Shown piece after piece: positions 43,221 to 51,647 of a stretch of DNA of 64,000 bases. The stretch is from NCBI RefSeq assembly GCF_001278115.1, contig NZ_LIYD01000005.1:1618551-1682550 (forward strand), given 5' to 3'. The DNA comes from Flavobacterium akiainvivens. Its GTDB lineage: Bacteria > Bacteroidota > Bacteroidia > Flavobacteriales > Flavobacteriaceae. The translations under genes were made by a program, and so were the position numbers. Under the pieces are notes generated by a model. That model worked only from the letters and a program-made list of their open reading frames with translations. It was not told the origin of the DNA and did no database searches. Numbering within the stretch: position 1 is the first letter of the stretch; each line of letters starts with the position of its first letter.

Positions 43221-43267
43221 AAAACCCTTAAAACAATAACATATTGATTTTAAGGGTTTTAATTTTT
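43221..43267 (+). terminator. Terminator after the AraC gene
   Basis: AAAACCCTTAAAA (43221-43233) and TTTTAAGGGTTTT (43248-43260) are 13-bp perfect arms followed by AATTTTT. It insulates the SusC promoter from the regulator gene. Confidence 0.75.
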
Positions 43268-43335
43268 AACATAATGTATACTACACTATATATTGCACTA
43301 TCTACGCAAACGTTAGAGGAAATATTATCATAGAA

Positions 43336-43380
43336 TGATAAAATAATATTAACCAATACTTAACAACTCATCTAAATTTG
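43336..43380 (+). promoter_or_regulatory. Promoter of the SusC operon with the shared 18-bp operator
   Basis: TGATAAAATAATATTAAC (43336-43353), a 19-nt spacer, then TAAATTTG (43373-43380), 94 nt before the SusC start. Sequence and spacing are identical to the divergent GH26 promoter. A small palindrome, TTATCA-tagaa-TGATAA, overlaps the left part of the site. An AACGTT hexamer lies 26-27 nt further upstream in both cases. Confidence 0.7.
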
Positions 43381-43474
43381 TTTTTGTCAATAAATCAACC
43401 CTAAAATTATTGATAGCCTAATATTACAGTTTAATTATTTAGGATTTAGTAACTAACCAAACACAAATTTTATT

Positions 43475-46400
43475 ATGGGTAACACACTACACAAACTTAA
43501 ACAAAGGTGTACCAGGGGTAAAACCCTTTTTTACCTGCTCATGCTGTTTTGTGCAGGCACTGCATTTGCACAAAGCACCGTTAGCGGGGTGGTGTCTGAT
43601 GACAAAGGCATGACAATCCCCGGCGTTAGCGTGGTGGTAAAAGGCACAGATTCTGCCACCACTACCGATGTAGACGGTAACTACAGCATTAGCGCCCCGG
43701 CCGATGCCACGCTGGTATTTAGCTTTATTGGCTTTACCACACAGGAAATTGCCATAAAAAACCGCACTTCCATCAACCTTACCCTGATTGAAGAGGCCGA
43801 AACCCTAAACGAAGTAGTGGTAATAGGCTACGGTTCGGTAAAAAAAGATGACGTAAACAGCGCGGTATCGTCTATCCGCACCAAGGATATTGAAAACCTT
43901 AAGCAAACCACTGTAGACCAAATGATTCAGGGCAAGGCAGCGGGTGTATCGGTAACCAATAACTCGGGCCAGCCGGGCAGCGCGGTGTCTATCCGTGTGC
44001 GCGGTACCACCTCTATATCAGGCACTAACGAACCGCTTTACATTATAGATGGCGTGCCCGTAAGCGGTGACGCTACCGGTAAATCAATGAGCGGCAGGCC
44101 TATGGGCGGTAATGATTTCAGCTCGGGCGGTGGCGCCGGTAACAATGCCGTTAGCCCGCTTAGTATGATTAACCCTAACGACATCCAAAGCATAGACATC
44201 CTTAAAGATGCCTCGGCTACAGCCATTTATGGTTCGCGTGGTGCAAACGGTGTTATTATCATCACCACAAAATCAGGTAAAAAAGGTACAGGCAAGCTTA
44301 ACTATGAAGGCTATACCTCTACCGCTACCATTTATAAAACGCTCGATGTGCTTAACCTGCGCGAATATGCCGCACAGCAAAACGCCCTGTCGTTAATGTT
44401 TGGCATAGCGCCAGAGCAGTTAAGGCCGGAGTTTGCAAACCCGGAGCTACTGGGCAACGGTACAAACTGGCAGGACGAAGTATACCGCACAGCCGTTACA
44501 CAAAGCCACCAGCTGTCGTTTTCGGGTGGTAGCGAAACCACGTCTTATTACCTTTCGGGCGGGTTTATGGACCAGGAAGGTACACTGCTGGGCTCTGGCT
44601 ACAAGCGCTATACTATGCGCATGAACCTTGACAGCAAGGTAAAAGACTGGCTGCGTGTGGGCGCTAATGTAAACACCGGTATAACCAACGAGGTGCTTAC
44701 TATTAACCAAAGCTACGGCGGCCTTATAAGCAACACCCTTTTACAGGCCCCTGATATACCGGTGCGCAACCCTGACGGTTCTTTTGCAGGTCCGCTTGAT
44801 AACAGCATGAATGCCACCTATTTTAACCCTGTGGCAGAAGCGCTTAGCAAAGACAACAAGCTTATACGTAAAAACTTTTTAGGCAATGTATATGCCGAAG
44901 CACAAATTATTCCCGGCCTTAAATACAGGGTTGAGATAGGTGCCAATACCGAGTTTAGCGAGCATACCGAGTTTACGCCGTCTTACAACTGGGGCGTGCA
45001 GGTAAACCAGAGTGCCGACCTTACAGAAAGAAGGCAGAACTGGTATTCGGTAAACCTTAAAAACCTGCTTACTTATGACAAGAAAATAGGCAACCACAGC
45101 TTTACAGTGCTTATAGGCCAGGAGGCTAACGACAGCCATTGGGAAGGCATTTCGGCCACAGCAACCGGTTTCCAGACCAACAGCGTATATGGCCTTAACC
45201 TTGCGGACCCAGACCAGACTAAAACCACAAGCTACCAGGGCAGTGCGGCCATTTATTCGCTTTTTGCCCGTGTAATTTATGACTTTAACGACCGCTATGG
45301 CATCTCGGCTTCATACAGGGGCGATAAGTCGTCTAAATTTGACCCGAATACCGATAACCAATGGGGCTATTTCCCGGCAATAGCAGGCTCCTGGAAGCTT
45401 AGTAACGAGCCTTTTATGGAAAGTACACGCCCTTATGTAGACAACATTAAACTACGCCTTGGCTATGGCGAAACCGGTAACCAGCAAATACCAAACAACC
45501 GCTATGGCGCTACCCTGGGCCAGCAAAACTCAGGCCTTGGTTCGGGCTTTTTGCCAAACATTATTCCAAATCCTGATGTAACCTGGGAGAGCATGAAACA
45601 AACCAACCTGGGCCTTGACTTTAGCGTGCTTGACCAAAGGCTAACGGTAAACTTTGATGTGTATAAAAAAGAGTCTTCAGGCTTTTTGTTCCAGGTACCG
45701 CTTCCTAACTACCTTACCGGTGGCGGCGGTCAGTATGGCGGTATGGATGCTCCTTACTCTAACCTGGGTGCTATGGAAAACAAGGGTTATGACCTTACTC
45801 TTAACTATGCCACTAAAGGCAGCGAATTTACATGGAACTCTACCCTTGTGTTCTCACAGTACCGCAACAAGCTTACTGAGCTGCAAAGCGGCCTTAACCT
45901 GGTGCAGAGCGTAAACTTTAACGGCTACATTCCATATGATGTTACCAATACCGTTGTAGGCCAGCCCATAGGTATGTTTTACGGCTACATTGCCGAAGGT
46001 ATTTTTAACGACCTTACCCAGCTTAACAACGCGCCTATTCAGTTTGACCAAAGCGTGGGCACCGGTGCAGGCCAAACCTACCTGGGCGATATAAAGTACC
46101 GCGATATAAACGGCGATAACAAAATTGATGCTTCAGACAGGACCGTTATAGGCAACCCGCACCCTGATTTTACCTTTGGTTTTACCAACAACTTTAAGTA
46201 CAAAAACTTCGACCTTTCTATCTTTATGCAGGGCTCTGTAGGTAATGATATTATGAACCTTACCTGGAGAAACGGTACAAGCAACGCACAGCTGTACCAA
46301 AACGCACTGGCCGATGCCGCCAACTACTGGACCCCGCAAAATACAGATACTAACATACCTCGCCCTATAGGCACTACCAGTAACCCTAACATACAGGTAT

Positions 46401-46666
46401 CAAGCCGTTATATAGAAGACGGTTCTTACCTAAGGATTCAAAACCTTACACTGGGCTACAGCGTTCCGTTTGATATTATCAACAAGATAAAACTATCGCG
46501 CGTAAGGGTTTACGGCAGCGTGCAAAACCTGCACACCTTTACAAACTACAGCGGCTACGACCCTGAGATAGGCTCGTTTAACCAAAACGTACTGCTAAGT
46601 GGTGTAGACAACGGCAGGTACCCTACGCCAAGGACATTCTCGGTAGGTATAAATGTTGAATTTTAA
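43475..46666 (+). CDS. SusC-like TonB-dependent receptor of the galactomannan operon
   Basis: A complete 1063-residue outer-membrane importer. The signal peptide ends near residue 33 (GTAFAQ), then a carboxypeptidase-like regulatory domain (about 34-115, VSGVVSDDKGMTIPGVSVVV), TonB-box-like ETLNEVVVIGYG, the plug domain (about 120-260, with QIRVRGTTSISG-like and PLYIIDGVP signatures) and a 22-strand barrel ending SVGINVEF. It is the first gene of an operon with SusD (8 nt after) and a TIG-domain protein, so it should import the oligosaccharides made by the surface mannanases. Substrate specificity is inferred from neighbours only. Confidence 0.95.
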   Translation: MGNTLHKLKQRCTRGKTLFYLLMLFCAGTAFAQSTVSGVVSDDKGMTIPGVSVVVKGTDSATTTDVDGNYSISAPADATLVFSFIGFTTQEIAIKNRTSINLTLIEEAETLNEVVVIGYGSVKKDDVNSAVSSIRTKDIENLKQTTVDQMIQGKAAGVSVTNNSGQPGSAVSIRVRGTTSISGTNEPLYIIDGVPVSGDATGKSMSGRPMGGNDFSSGGGAGNNAVSPLSMINPNDIQSIDILKDASATAIYGSRGANGVIIITTKSGKKGTGKLNYEGYTSTATIYKTLDVLNLREYAAQQNALSLMFGIAPEQLRPEFANPELLGNGTNWQDEVYRTAVTQSHQLSFSGGSETTSYYLSGGFMDQEGTLLGSGYKRYTMRMNLDSKVKDWLRVGANVNTGITNEVLTINQSYGGLISNTLLQAPDIPVRNPDGSFAGPLDNSMNATYFNPVAEALSKDNKLIRKNFLGNVYAEAQIIPGLKYRVEIGANTEFSEHTEFTPSYNWGVQVNQSADLTERRQNWYSVNLKNLLTYDKKIGNHSFTVLIGQEANDSHWEGISATATGFQTNSVYGLNLADPDQTKTTSYQGSAAIYSLFARVIYDFNDRYGISASYRGDKSSKFDPNTDNQWGYFPAIAGSWKLSNEPFMESTRPYVDNIKLRLGYGETGNQQIPNNRYGATLGQQNSGLGSGFLPNIIPNPDVTWESMKQTNLGLDFSVLDQRLTVNFDVYKKESSGFLFQVPLPNYLTGGGGQYGGMDAPYSNLGAMENKGYDLTLNYATKGSEFTWNSTLVFSQYRNKLTELQSGLNLVQSVNFNGYIPYDVTNTVVGQPIGMFYGYIAEGIFNDLTQLNNAPIQFDQSVGTGAGQTYLGDIKYRDINGDNKIDASDRTVIGNPHPDFTFGFTNNFKYKNFDLSIFMQGSVGNDIMNLTWRNGTSNAQLYQNALADAANYWTPQNTDTNIPRPIGTTSNPNIQVSSRYIEDGSYLRIQNLTLGYSVPFDIINKIKLSRVRVYGSVQNLHTFTNYSGYDPEIGSFNQNVLLSGVDNGRYPTPRTFSVGINVEF

Positions 46667-46674
46667 AAATTAAA

Positions 46675-48264
46675 TTGAAGATGAAAAGAATATACAGAGT
46701 AATAACAATGGCGGTGGCGTGTATTATGCTGGCTTCGTGTGCCGAAGATTTTACAAACCGCCCACCCGAAGATGCCATAACGCTGGACTCGTATTATGCT
46801 ACAGATGAGCAGGTGGCATCGGCCACTAACGGTATGTACAGCCGCACGTGGTTCCAGTTTCACAACAAGTTCTTTTTTGCCGTTGCCGAAGTAGGCTCGG
46901 GCAATATGTACTCAGGCTCAAGCGATGTGAGCGCCATGCGCAACTTTTCGCTAAACGGCTCTGATGCCGAGCTTAACGCGGGCTGGGGTGCACTATGGGC
47001 AAATATTGCACAGGCAAACTCCATCATTAATTTCCTTGCAGACCGCGTAGGCCCCGGCGTAAGCCCTGCCGTGCTGGATAACACCATTGGCGAAGCCTAT
47101 TTTATGAGGGCTACCGCATACTTTTACCTGGTAAGGCTGTGGGGTGCTGTGCCTATTATAGAAAACAACCTTGATTATGTAACGGCCCCGCAAATAAACA
47201 CAAACCGTGTAGAAGACGTGTACCACCTTATAGAGATGGATTACCAGGCGGCTATAGAAAGGCTTGTGGAAAAAAACCGCGGTTCTAACTACAGCGCTAA
47301 CGGCCACGTGAGTAAGGGTTCGGCGAAAGCCATGCTGGCTAAAGTATACCTTTACGAACAAAAATATCCTGAAGCAAAGGCGCTTGCCGCAGAGGTTATA
47401 AACAGCAATGAGTTTAAGCTACTGGGCGGCGACCAGGTGCCGGGTAAAACCTTTGGCGACCTGTTTACGTATCCTAACAATAATAACGAGGAGTCAATTT
47501 TTGCACTACAGTGGGTAACCGATGGTAATTATGGTTCGGCCAGTAACTGCAACACGCAGTTTGGCATAAGCACGGCTGCCGTAACTACATCTAATGCGTC
47601 TTACGGCGGTGTATTTGCCCCGTCTCAGGATGTAATAGACCTGTATGATGCAGGCGATGTAAGAAAGCACGAAACCATAATGTTCCCCGGCGACAGCTAC
47701 CCTAACATGAAGGTTATGGTAAACGGCACTACGCCGCAGGTTGGCTTTACTGTGCCTTCAGCGGCTGATATAGGTGGCCAGGGTGCGGGTATTGCCATTA
47801 AAAAATACTGCCAGGGTATTGTAAACGGAAACGCTACAGGCCCTATAGATGCCTGGGCCATGATGGAAAACAATACCTACATTATGCGCTATGCAGAACT
47901 GCTGCTAATACATGCCGAGGCTACCCTTGCAGGTGGAGGCAGCACCAGCGATGCCGCAGCGCTTGAATCGTTTAACGCAGTGCGCAACAGGGCCGGTCTT
48001 GCCAGCCTTACCAGCATAACGTTTGATGATATTTTTCTTGAAAGAAGGCGCGAACTGTGCTTTGAGGGCGACTTTTGGTTTGACCTGGGCCGTATTCCAA
48101 GGGCTGAGGCTACTGCTATTATGGCGGCACAAAACCGCGGCAACCAGTGGACGGCTGAGTACTTTACGCCAGATTCGAGCGACTTCCTGCTGGATTATCC
48201 TGATAACGAGGTTTCTAAGAACCCTAAGCTTTTAGAAGACCCTGTACCTTATTCTTTTGACTAA
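46675..48264 (+). CDS. SusD/RagB-family nutrient-binding lipoprotein
   Basis: The 529-residue surface lid of the SusC transporter. A lipoprotein signal ends at the cysteine in IMLASC (about residue 22). The helical TPR-like scaffold shows family motifs: RPPEDAITLDSYYATDEQV near the N-terminus, AYFMRATAYFYLVRLWGAVPII, and the C-terminal LRYAELLLIHAEA-like segment (MRYAELLLIHAEATLAGG), ERRRELCFEGDFWFDLGR. It follows SusC by 8 nt and precedes the surface glycan-binding protein by 18 nt, typical of a polysaccharide utilization locus. Confidence 0.95.
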   Translation: MKMKRIYRVITMAVACIMLASCAEDFTNRPPEDAITLDSYYATDEQVASATNGMYSRTWFQFHNKFFFAVAEVGSGNMYSGSSDVSAMRNFSLNGSDAELNAGWGALWANIAQANSIINFLADRVGPGVSPAVLDNTIGEAYFMRATAYFYLVRLWGAVPIIENNLDYVTAPQINTNRVEDVYHLIEMDYQAAIERLVEKNRGSNYSANGHVSKGSAKAMLAKVYLYEQKYPEAKALAAEVINSNEFKLLGGDQVPGKTFGDLFTYPNNNNEESIFALQWVTDGNYGSASNCNTQFGISTAAVTTSNASYGGVFAPSQDVIDLYDAGDVRKHETIMFPGDSYPNMKVMVNGTTPQVGFTVPSAADIGGQGAGIAIKKYCQGIVNGNATGPIDAWAMMENNTYIMRYAELLLIHAEATLAGGGSTSDAAALESFNAVRNRAGLASLTSITFDDIFLERRRELCFEGDFWFDLGRIPRAEATAIMAAQNRGNQWTAEYFTPDSSDFLLDYPDNEVSKNPKLLEDPVPYSFD

Positions 48265-48282
48265 TTAAAAAATTGTGCTGAA

Positions 48283-49299
48283 ATGAAAACATTCAATATT
48301 AAAGCAGTTTTTGCAGTACTTGCCCTGGCAGTAGTATCGCTGTTTGTATCGTGCAGTGATGATGATGGCGCTTCAGGCGGAGCTCCCGTAATAAACAGCG
48401 TGAGCCTTGCGCAAAATGATTCGCTTGTAGAATACGGCTATGCCAATAATATGTACATAATAAGGGGTAAGGGCTTTACCAATACCCAAAAGATTTATTT
48501 TAACGAAACAGATACCTACTTTAACTCAACCCTGGTAACAGACGAGGTAATACTGGTAACCATAGACCGCAACACGCCTTATGAAAACACTACCGAAGAG
48601 CTTAAGGTAGTAACCCCGGGCGGCACGGCAACCTACCATTTTGTGGTAGCGCCCCCTGCCCCTGCCGTTACAAGCTTTCAGCCGGTAAATGCAGCCGATG
48701 GCGCAGAAATTACAATTTATGGTTCGTTTTTTCTTGACCCTGTAGTTACCATAGGTGGTGTAGAGGCCGAAATTGTTTCGTCAACACTTACTAAAATTGT
48801 GGCTGTTGTGCCTGCGGGCTCTAACCATAAATATGTTACAGTTACTACCATATCGGGCGAGTCAGAATGGGGCACGGCTATAGGCACCGCTATTTATGAT
48901 GATGCCTTTTATGCCCCGTGGGACATAGAATCATGGAATAACCATGAGTATGTTACCGACCAGGAAAAAGCATACCAGGGCACCACATTCATAAAAAAAG
49001 AAATGTCGGGCTGGGGTAACCTGCAGGGCAACTGGGCCTGGAACGACCAGCTGTCTCAATACACCGGCATTCACTTCTGGGTACGTTCAGACGACGCTGC
49101 AAAGCTACAGTTGATTTTTAACGGCAGCTGGGATGATAATACAGCGTGGCAGTTTACAACGTCAGACCAGTGGCAGGAAGTTCGCTTTACGTGGGCACAG
49201 CTTGGCAGCCCTGCAGCGCTTCAAAACATTAGTTTTAAAGAATTTACAGGAGCCACCCACAATTATTATTTCGACAACTTTGGCTACACAATTGATTAG
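48283..49299 (+). CDS. Surface glycan-binding protein with IPT/TIG domains (SusE/F position)
   Basis: A 338-residue lipoprotein (signal about 1-24, SLFVSC, then SDDDG, an acidic surface-export type sequence). Two IPT/TIG beta-sandwich domains (about 35-118 and 118-200; APVINSVSLAQND, PAVTSFQPVNAADGAEITIYG) act as a stalk. The C-terminal region (about 205-338; AWNDQLSQYTGIHFWVRSDD, NYYFDNFGYTID) looks like a jelly-roll carbohydrate-binding module with several exposed tryptophans. Position directly after SusC/SusD and before a terminator is that of a SusE/SusF-like binding protein. Predicted ligand: mannan-type glycan. Confidence 0.85.
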   Translation: MKTFNIKAVFAVLALAVVSLFVSCSDDDGASGGAPVINSVSLAQNDSLVEYGYANNMYIIRGKGFTNTQKIYFNETDTYFNSTLVTDEVILVTIDRNTPYENTTEELKVVTPGGTATYHFVVAPPAPAVTSFQPVNAADGAEITIYGSFFLDPVVTIGGVEAEIVSSTLTKIVAVVPAGSNHKYVTVTTISGESEWGTAIGTAIYDDAFYAPWDIESWNNHEYVTDQEKAYQGTTFIKKEMSGWGNLQGNWAWNDQLSQYTGIHFWVRSDDAAKLQLIFNGSWDDNTAWQFTTSDQWQEVRFTWAQLGSPAALQNISFKEFTGATHNYYFDNFGYTID

Positions 49300-49331
49300 T
49301 CATTTATATGTTAAGTTAGTTTAATTCGACG

Positions 49332-49362
49332 CATTCCCCGATTCGCTCGGGGAATGTTTTTT
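49332..49362 (+). terminator. Terminator between the glycan-binding protein and GH27
   Basis: CATTCCCCG (49332-49340) and CGGGGAATG (49348-49356) form a 9-bp perfect stem followed by TTTTTT. It splits the SusCD-binding protein unit from GH27-GH5-CE2, which would then be read through at lower level or use its own promoter near 49374. Confidence 0.8.
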
Positions 49363-49431
49363 AATAATGGTCAGTGCTACACTATCATACATAAAAGTTT
49401 ATCTTAGCAACTGCTAAACAATATCAAACCA

Positions 49432-50673
49432 ATGAAAAAAACACTCCACGCACTTATTGCATTTGCAATAGGAGCCACCGCCTTTGCACAGGGCAACAAC
49501 TATGTGCAGGACTACACAAAATACCAAAACCTGGCCCTTACACCACCCATGGGCTGGAACAGCTGGAACAAGTTTGCCTGTAATGTAGACGAAAACATGA
49601 TTAAGCAAATGGCCGATGCCATGGTAAGCACCGGCATGAAAGACGCGGGCTATACTTATATAAACATTGACGACTGCTGGCATGGCGACCGCGATGAACA
49701 GGGCTTTATACACCCTGATCCTACCCGTTTTCCAAATGGCATGAAAGCCCTGGCCGATTATGTGCACAGCAAAGGCCTTAAGCTGGGCATTTACAGCGAT
49801 GCCGGTAGCCAAACCTGTGGCGGCAGGCCCGGCAGCCGCGGCTACGAGTTTCAGGATGCGCAAACCTATGCCTCATGGGGTATTGATTACCTTAAATATG
49901 ACTGGTGCAACACCGAGGGCCTTAAGGCCGAAGGCGCTTATAAAACCATTACCGCAGCCCTTAAAAAGGCAGGCCGCCCTATAGTACTCAGCATTTGCGA
50001 ATGGGGTAACGACAAGCCGTGGGACTGGGGACAGAACGTAGGCCACCTGTGGCGCACCACCGGCGATATTTACAACTGCTTTGACTGTATTAAAGACCAC
50101 GGCACCTGGAAAGCCTTTGGCGTAATGGAAATACTCGATAAGCAGGAAGGCCTGCGCCAATATGCCGGCCCCGGCCATTGGAACGACCCTGATATGCTTG
50201 AGGTGGGCAACGGTAAACTAACCCCGGGCGAAGACCGCGCACACTTTACCATGTGGGCCATGCTGGCCGCACCGCTTATTGCCGGTAACGACCTGCGCAG
50301 CATGAGCAAAGAAACCATTGAGGTACTTACCAACAAGCAGGTTATTGCCATAAACCAGGACAGGCTGGGCATTCAGGGGTTTAAGGTATCGGCAGATGCC
50401 GGCCTTGAGGTTTGGGCAAAACCACTTGAAAACGGCGACTGGGCAATTGCATTCCTAAACCGCAGTACTGAGGCCAAACAGATAAATTTTGATTGGGCTA
50501 CCACCAAAATTTATGACGACATCAACAAAATAAGCCCTGATTTTAAGTCGGTTTATACCATAAAAAACCTTTGGGATAAAAAAGACAACGGCAAGGCTAC
50601 TACTAAAAAAGCCTTTACCGCACAGGTACCGGCACACGATATTATTACGCTAAGGTTAACTCCAAAAAAATAA
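49432..50673 (+). CDS. Alpha-galactosidase, GH27 (copy 2)
   Basis: A 413-residue secreted enzyme (signal peptide about 1-20, ATAFAQ) that removes alpha-1,6-galactose from galactomannan oligosaccharides. Motifs: LTPPMGWNSWNKFACN, INIDDCWHGD, GIYSDAGSQTCGG, YLKYDWCN with nucleophile about D157, WRTTGDIYN with acid/base about D212, and GHWNDPDMLEVGNG. It is strongly similar to the GH27 at 16056-17261 along its whole length. First gene of a three-gene unit with GH5 (2 nt apart) and CE2. Together with the mannanases, it makes this operon specific for galactose-substituted mannan. Confidence 0.95.
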   Translation: MKKTLHALIAFAIGATAFAQGNNYVQDYTKYQNLALTPPMGWNSWNKFACNVDENMIKQMADAMVSTGMKDAGYTYINIDDCWHGDRDEQGFIHPDPTRFPNGMKALADYVHSKGLKLGIYSDAGSQTCGGRPGSRGYEFQDAQTYASWGIDYLKYDWCNTEGLKAEGAYKTITAALKKAGRPIVLSICEWGNDKPWDWGQNVGHLWRTTGDIYNCFDCIKDHGTWKAFGVMEILDKQEGLRQYAGPGHWNDPDMLEVGNGKLTPGEDRAHFTMWAMLAAPLIAGNDLRSMSKETIEVLTNKQVIAINQDRLGIQGFKVSADAGLEVWAKPLENGDWAIAFLNRSTEAKQINFDWATTKIYDDINKISPDFKSVYTIKNLWDKKDNGKATTKKAFTAQVPAHDIITLRLTPKK

Positions 50674-50675
50674 GC

Positions 50676-51632
50676 ATGAAAAAATTTGTAACCTCCCTCC
50701 TGCTGGCTGTTGCCCTTACCGGCTGCACAGCACAACCGGCTAAAGAGCACGGGCAACTTAGCGTTAAAGGCACCCAGCTTGTAGATGCAAACGGCAAACA
50801 CGTTATGCTGCGTGGCATGAGCTATGGCTGGAGCAGTTTCTGGCCTCGTTTTTACAATGCCGGCTCGGTTAAGTGGCTTAAAGACGACTGGAACTGCAAT
50901 GTGGTGCGCGCCGCCATGGGTGTAGAAGTAGGTTCTGAAGGCAAGACGTATAAAGAAAACCCGGCTTTCGCCAAAAAATGCGTTACCGATGTGGTAGATG
51001 CTGCCATTGCCGAAGGTATTTATGTAATAATAGACTGGCACAGCCACAACATTAACCTGGCTGAAGCCAAAACTTTTTTTGCCGAAATGAGCAAAAAATA
51101 TGGCGATAAACCCAACGTTATCTACGAAATATTTAACGAGCCTGATGAAGAAACCTGGCCTGAAGTTAAGGCATATAGCGAGGAGATTATAAAGGTTATC
51201 CGCCAAAACGACCCTGATAACATTATACTTGTGGGCTGCCCGCACTGGGATCAGGACATTAACCTGCCCGCTGCCGACCCAATTAAGGGTACTAACCTTA
51301 TGTATACCGTGCACTTTTATGCCGCCACACACAAGCAGGAACTGCGCGACCGTACGGATGCCGCCATTAAAAAAGGCCTGCCTATATTTGTAAGCGAGTG
51401 CGCCGGTATGGAAGCCACCGGAGACGGCCCGTTAAACCCCGAAGAGTGGCAAAAATGGATAGACTGGATGGAAAGCCGCGGCCTGAGCTGGGTTACATGG
51501 TCGGTTTCTGATAAAGATGAAACCTGTAGTGTACTGAAACCAACCGCAGCATCAACCGGCAACTGGAAAGATGCCGACCTTAAAGAAAGTGGCCTTAAAA
51601 CCCGTGCCTACCTGCGCAAGCTTAATAAATAA
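50676..51632 (+). CDS. GH5 endo-glycanase lipoprotein
   Basis: A 318-residue lipoprotein (signal about 1-15, ALTGC). The compact GH5 barrel shows LRGMSYGWSSFWPRFYN, IYVIIDWHSHN, the acid/base about E155 in YEIFNEP and the nucleophile about E241 in FVSECAGME. Size and the IDWH/IFNEP form resemble GH5 subfamily 2 type endoglucanases more than the GH5_7 mannanase at 33667-34959. It could cut the glucosyl linkages of glucomannan or cellulose-like stretches. The gene starts 2 nt after the GH27 stop and is followed 15 nt later by the CE2 esterase, so the three act together. Confidence 0.88.
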   Translation: MKKFVTSLLLAVALTGCTAQPAKEHGQLSVKGTQLVDANGKHVMLRGMSYGWSSFWPRFYNAGSVKWLKDDWNCNVVRAAMGVEVGSEGKTYKENPAFAKKCVTDVVDAAIAEGIYVIIDWHSHNINLAEAKTFFAEMSKKYGDKPNVIYEIFNEPDEETWPEVKAYSEEIIKVIRQNDPDNIILVGCPHWDQDINLPAADPIKGTNLMYTVHFYAATHKQELRDRTDAAIKKGLPIFVSECAGMEATGDGPLNPEEWQKWIDWMESRGLSWVTWSVSDKDETCSVLKPTAASTGNWKDADLKESGLKTRAYLRKLNK

Positions 51633-51647
51633 ACCAATAACCAAACC

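Noticed and set aside
43276..43302. ATAGT-like sequence GTATACTACACTATATATTG before the second SusC
   Set aside because: Only loosely similar, in the opposite orientation relative to the gene and not next to a -7 box; the 18-bp site explains this promoter better.
49374..49397. ATAGT-like sequence GCTACACTATCATAC before the second GH27 gene
   Set aside because: Lacks the TATACTATT core and a nearby -7 box, so it is not counted in the motif set.
50553..51332. 259-residue minus-strand open frame
   Set aside because: Antisense to GH27 and GH5, both with complete active sites.
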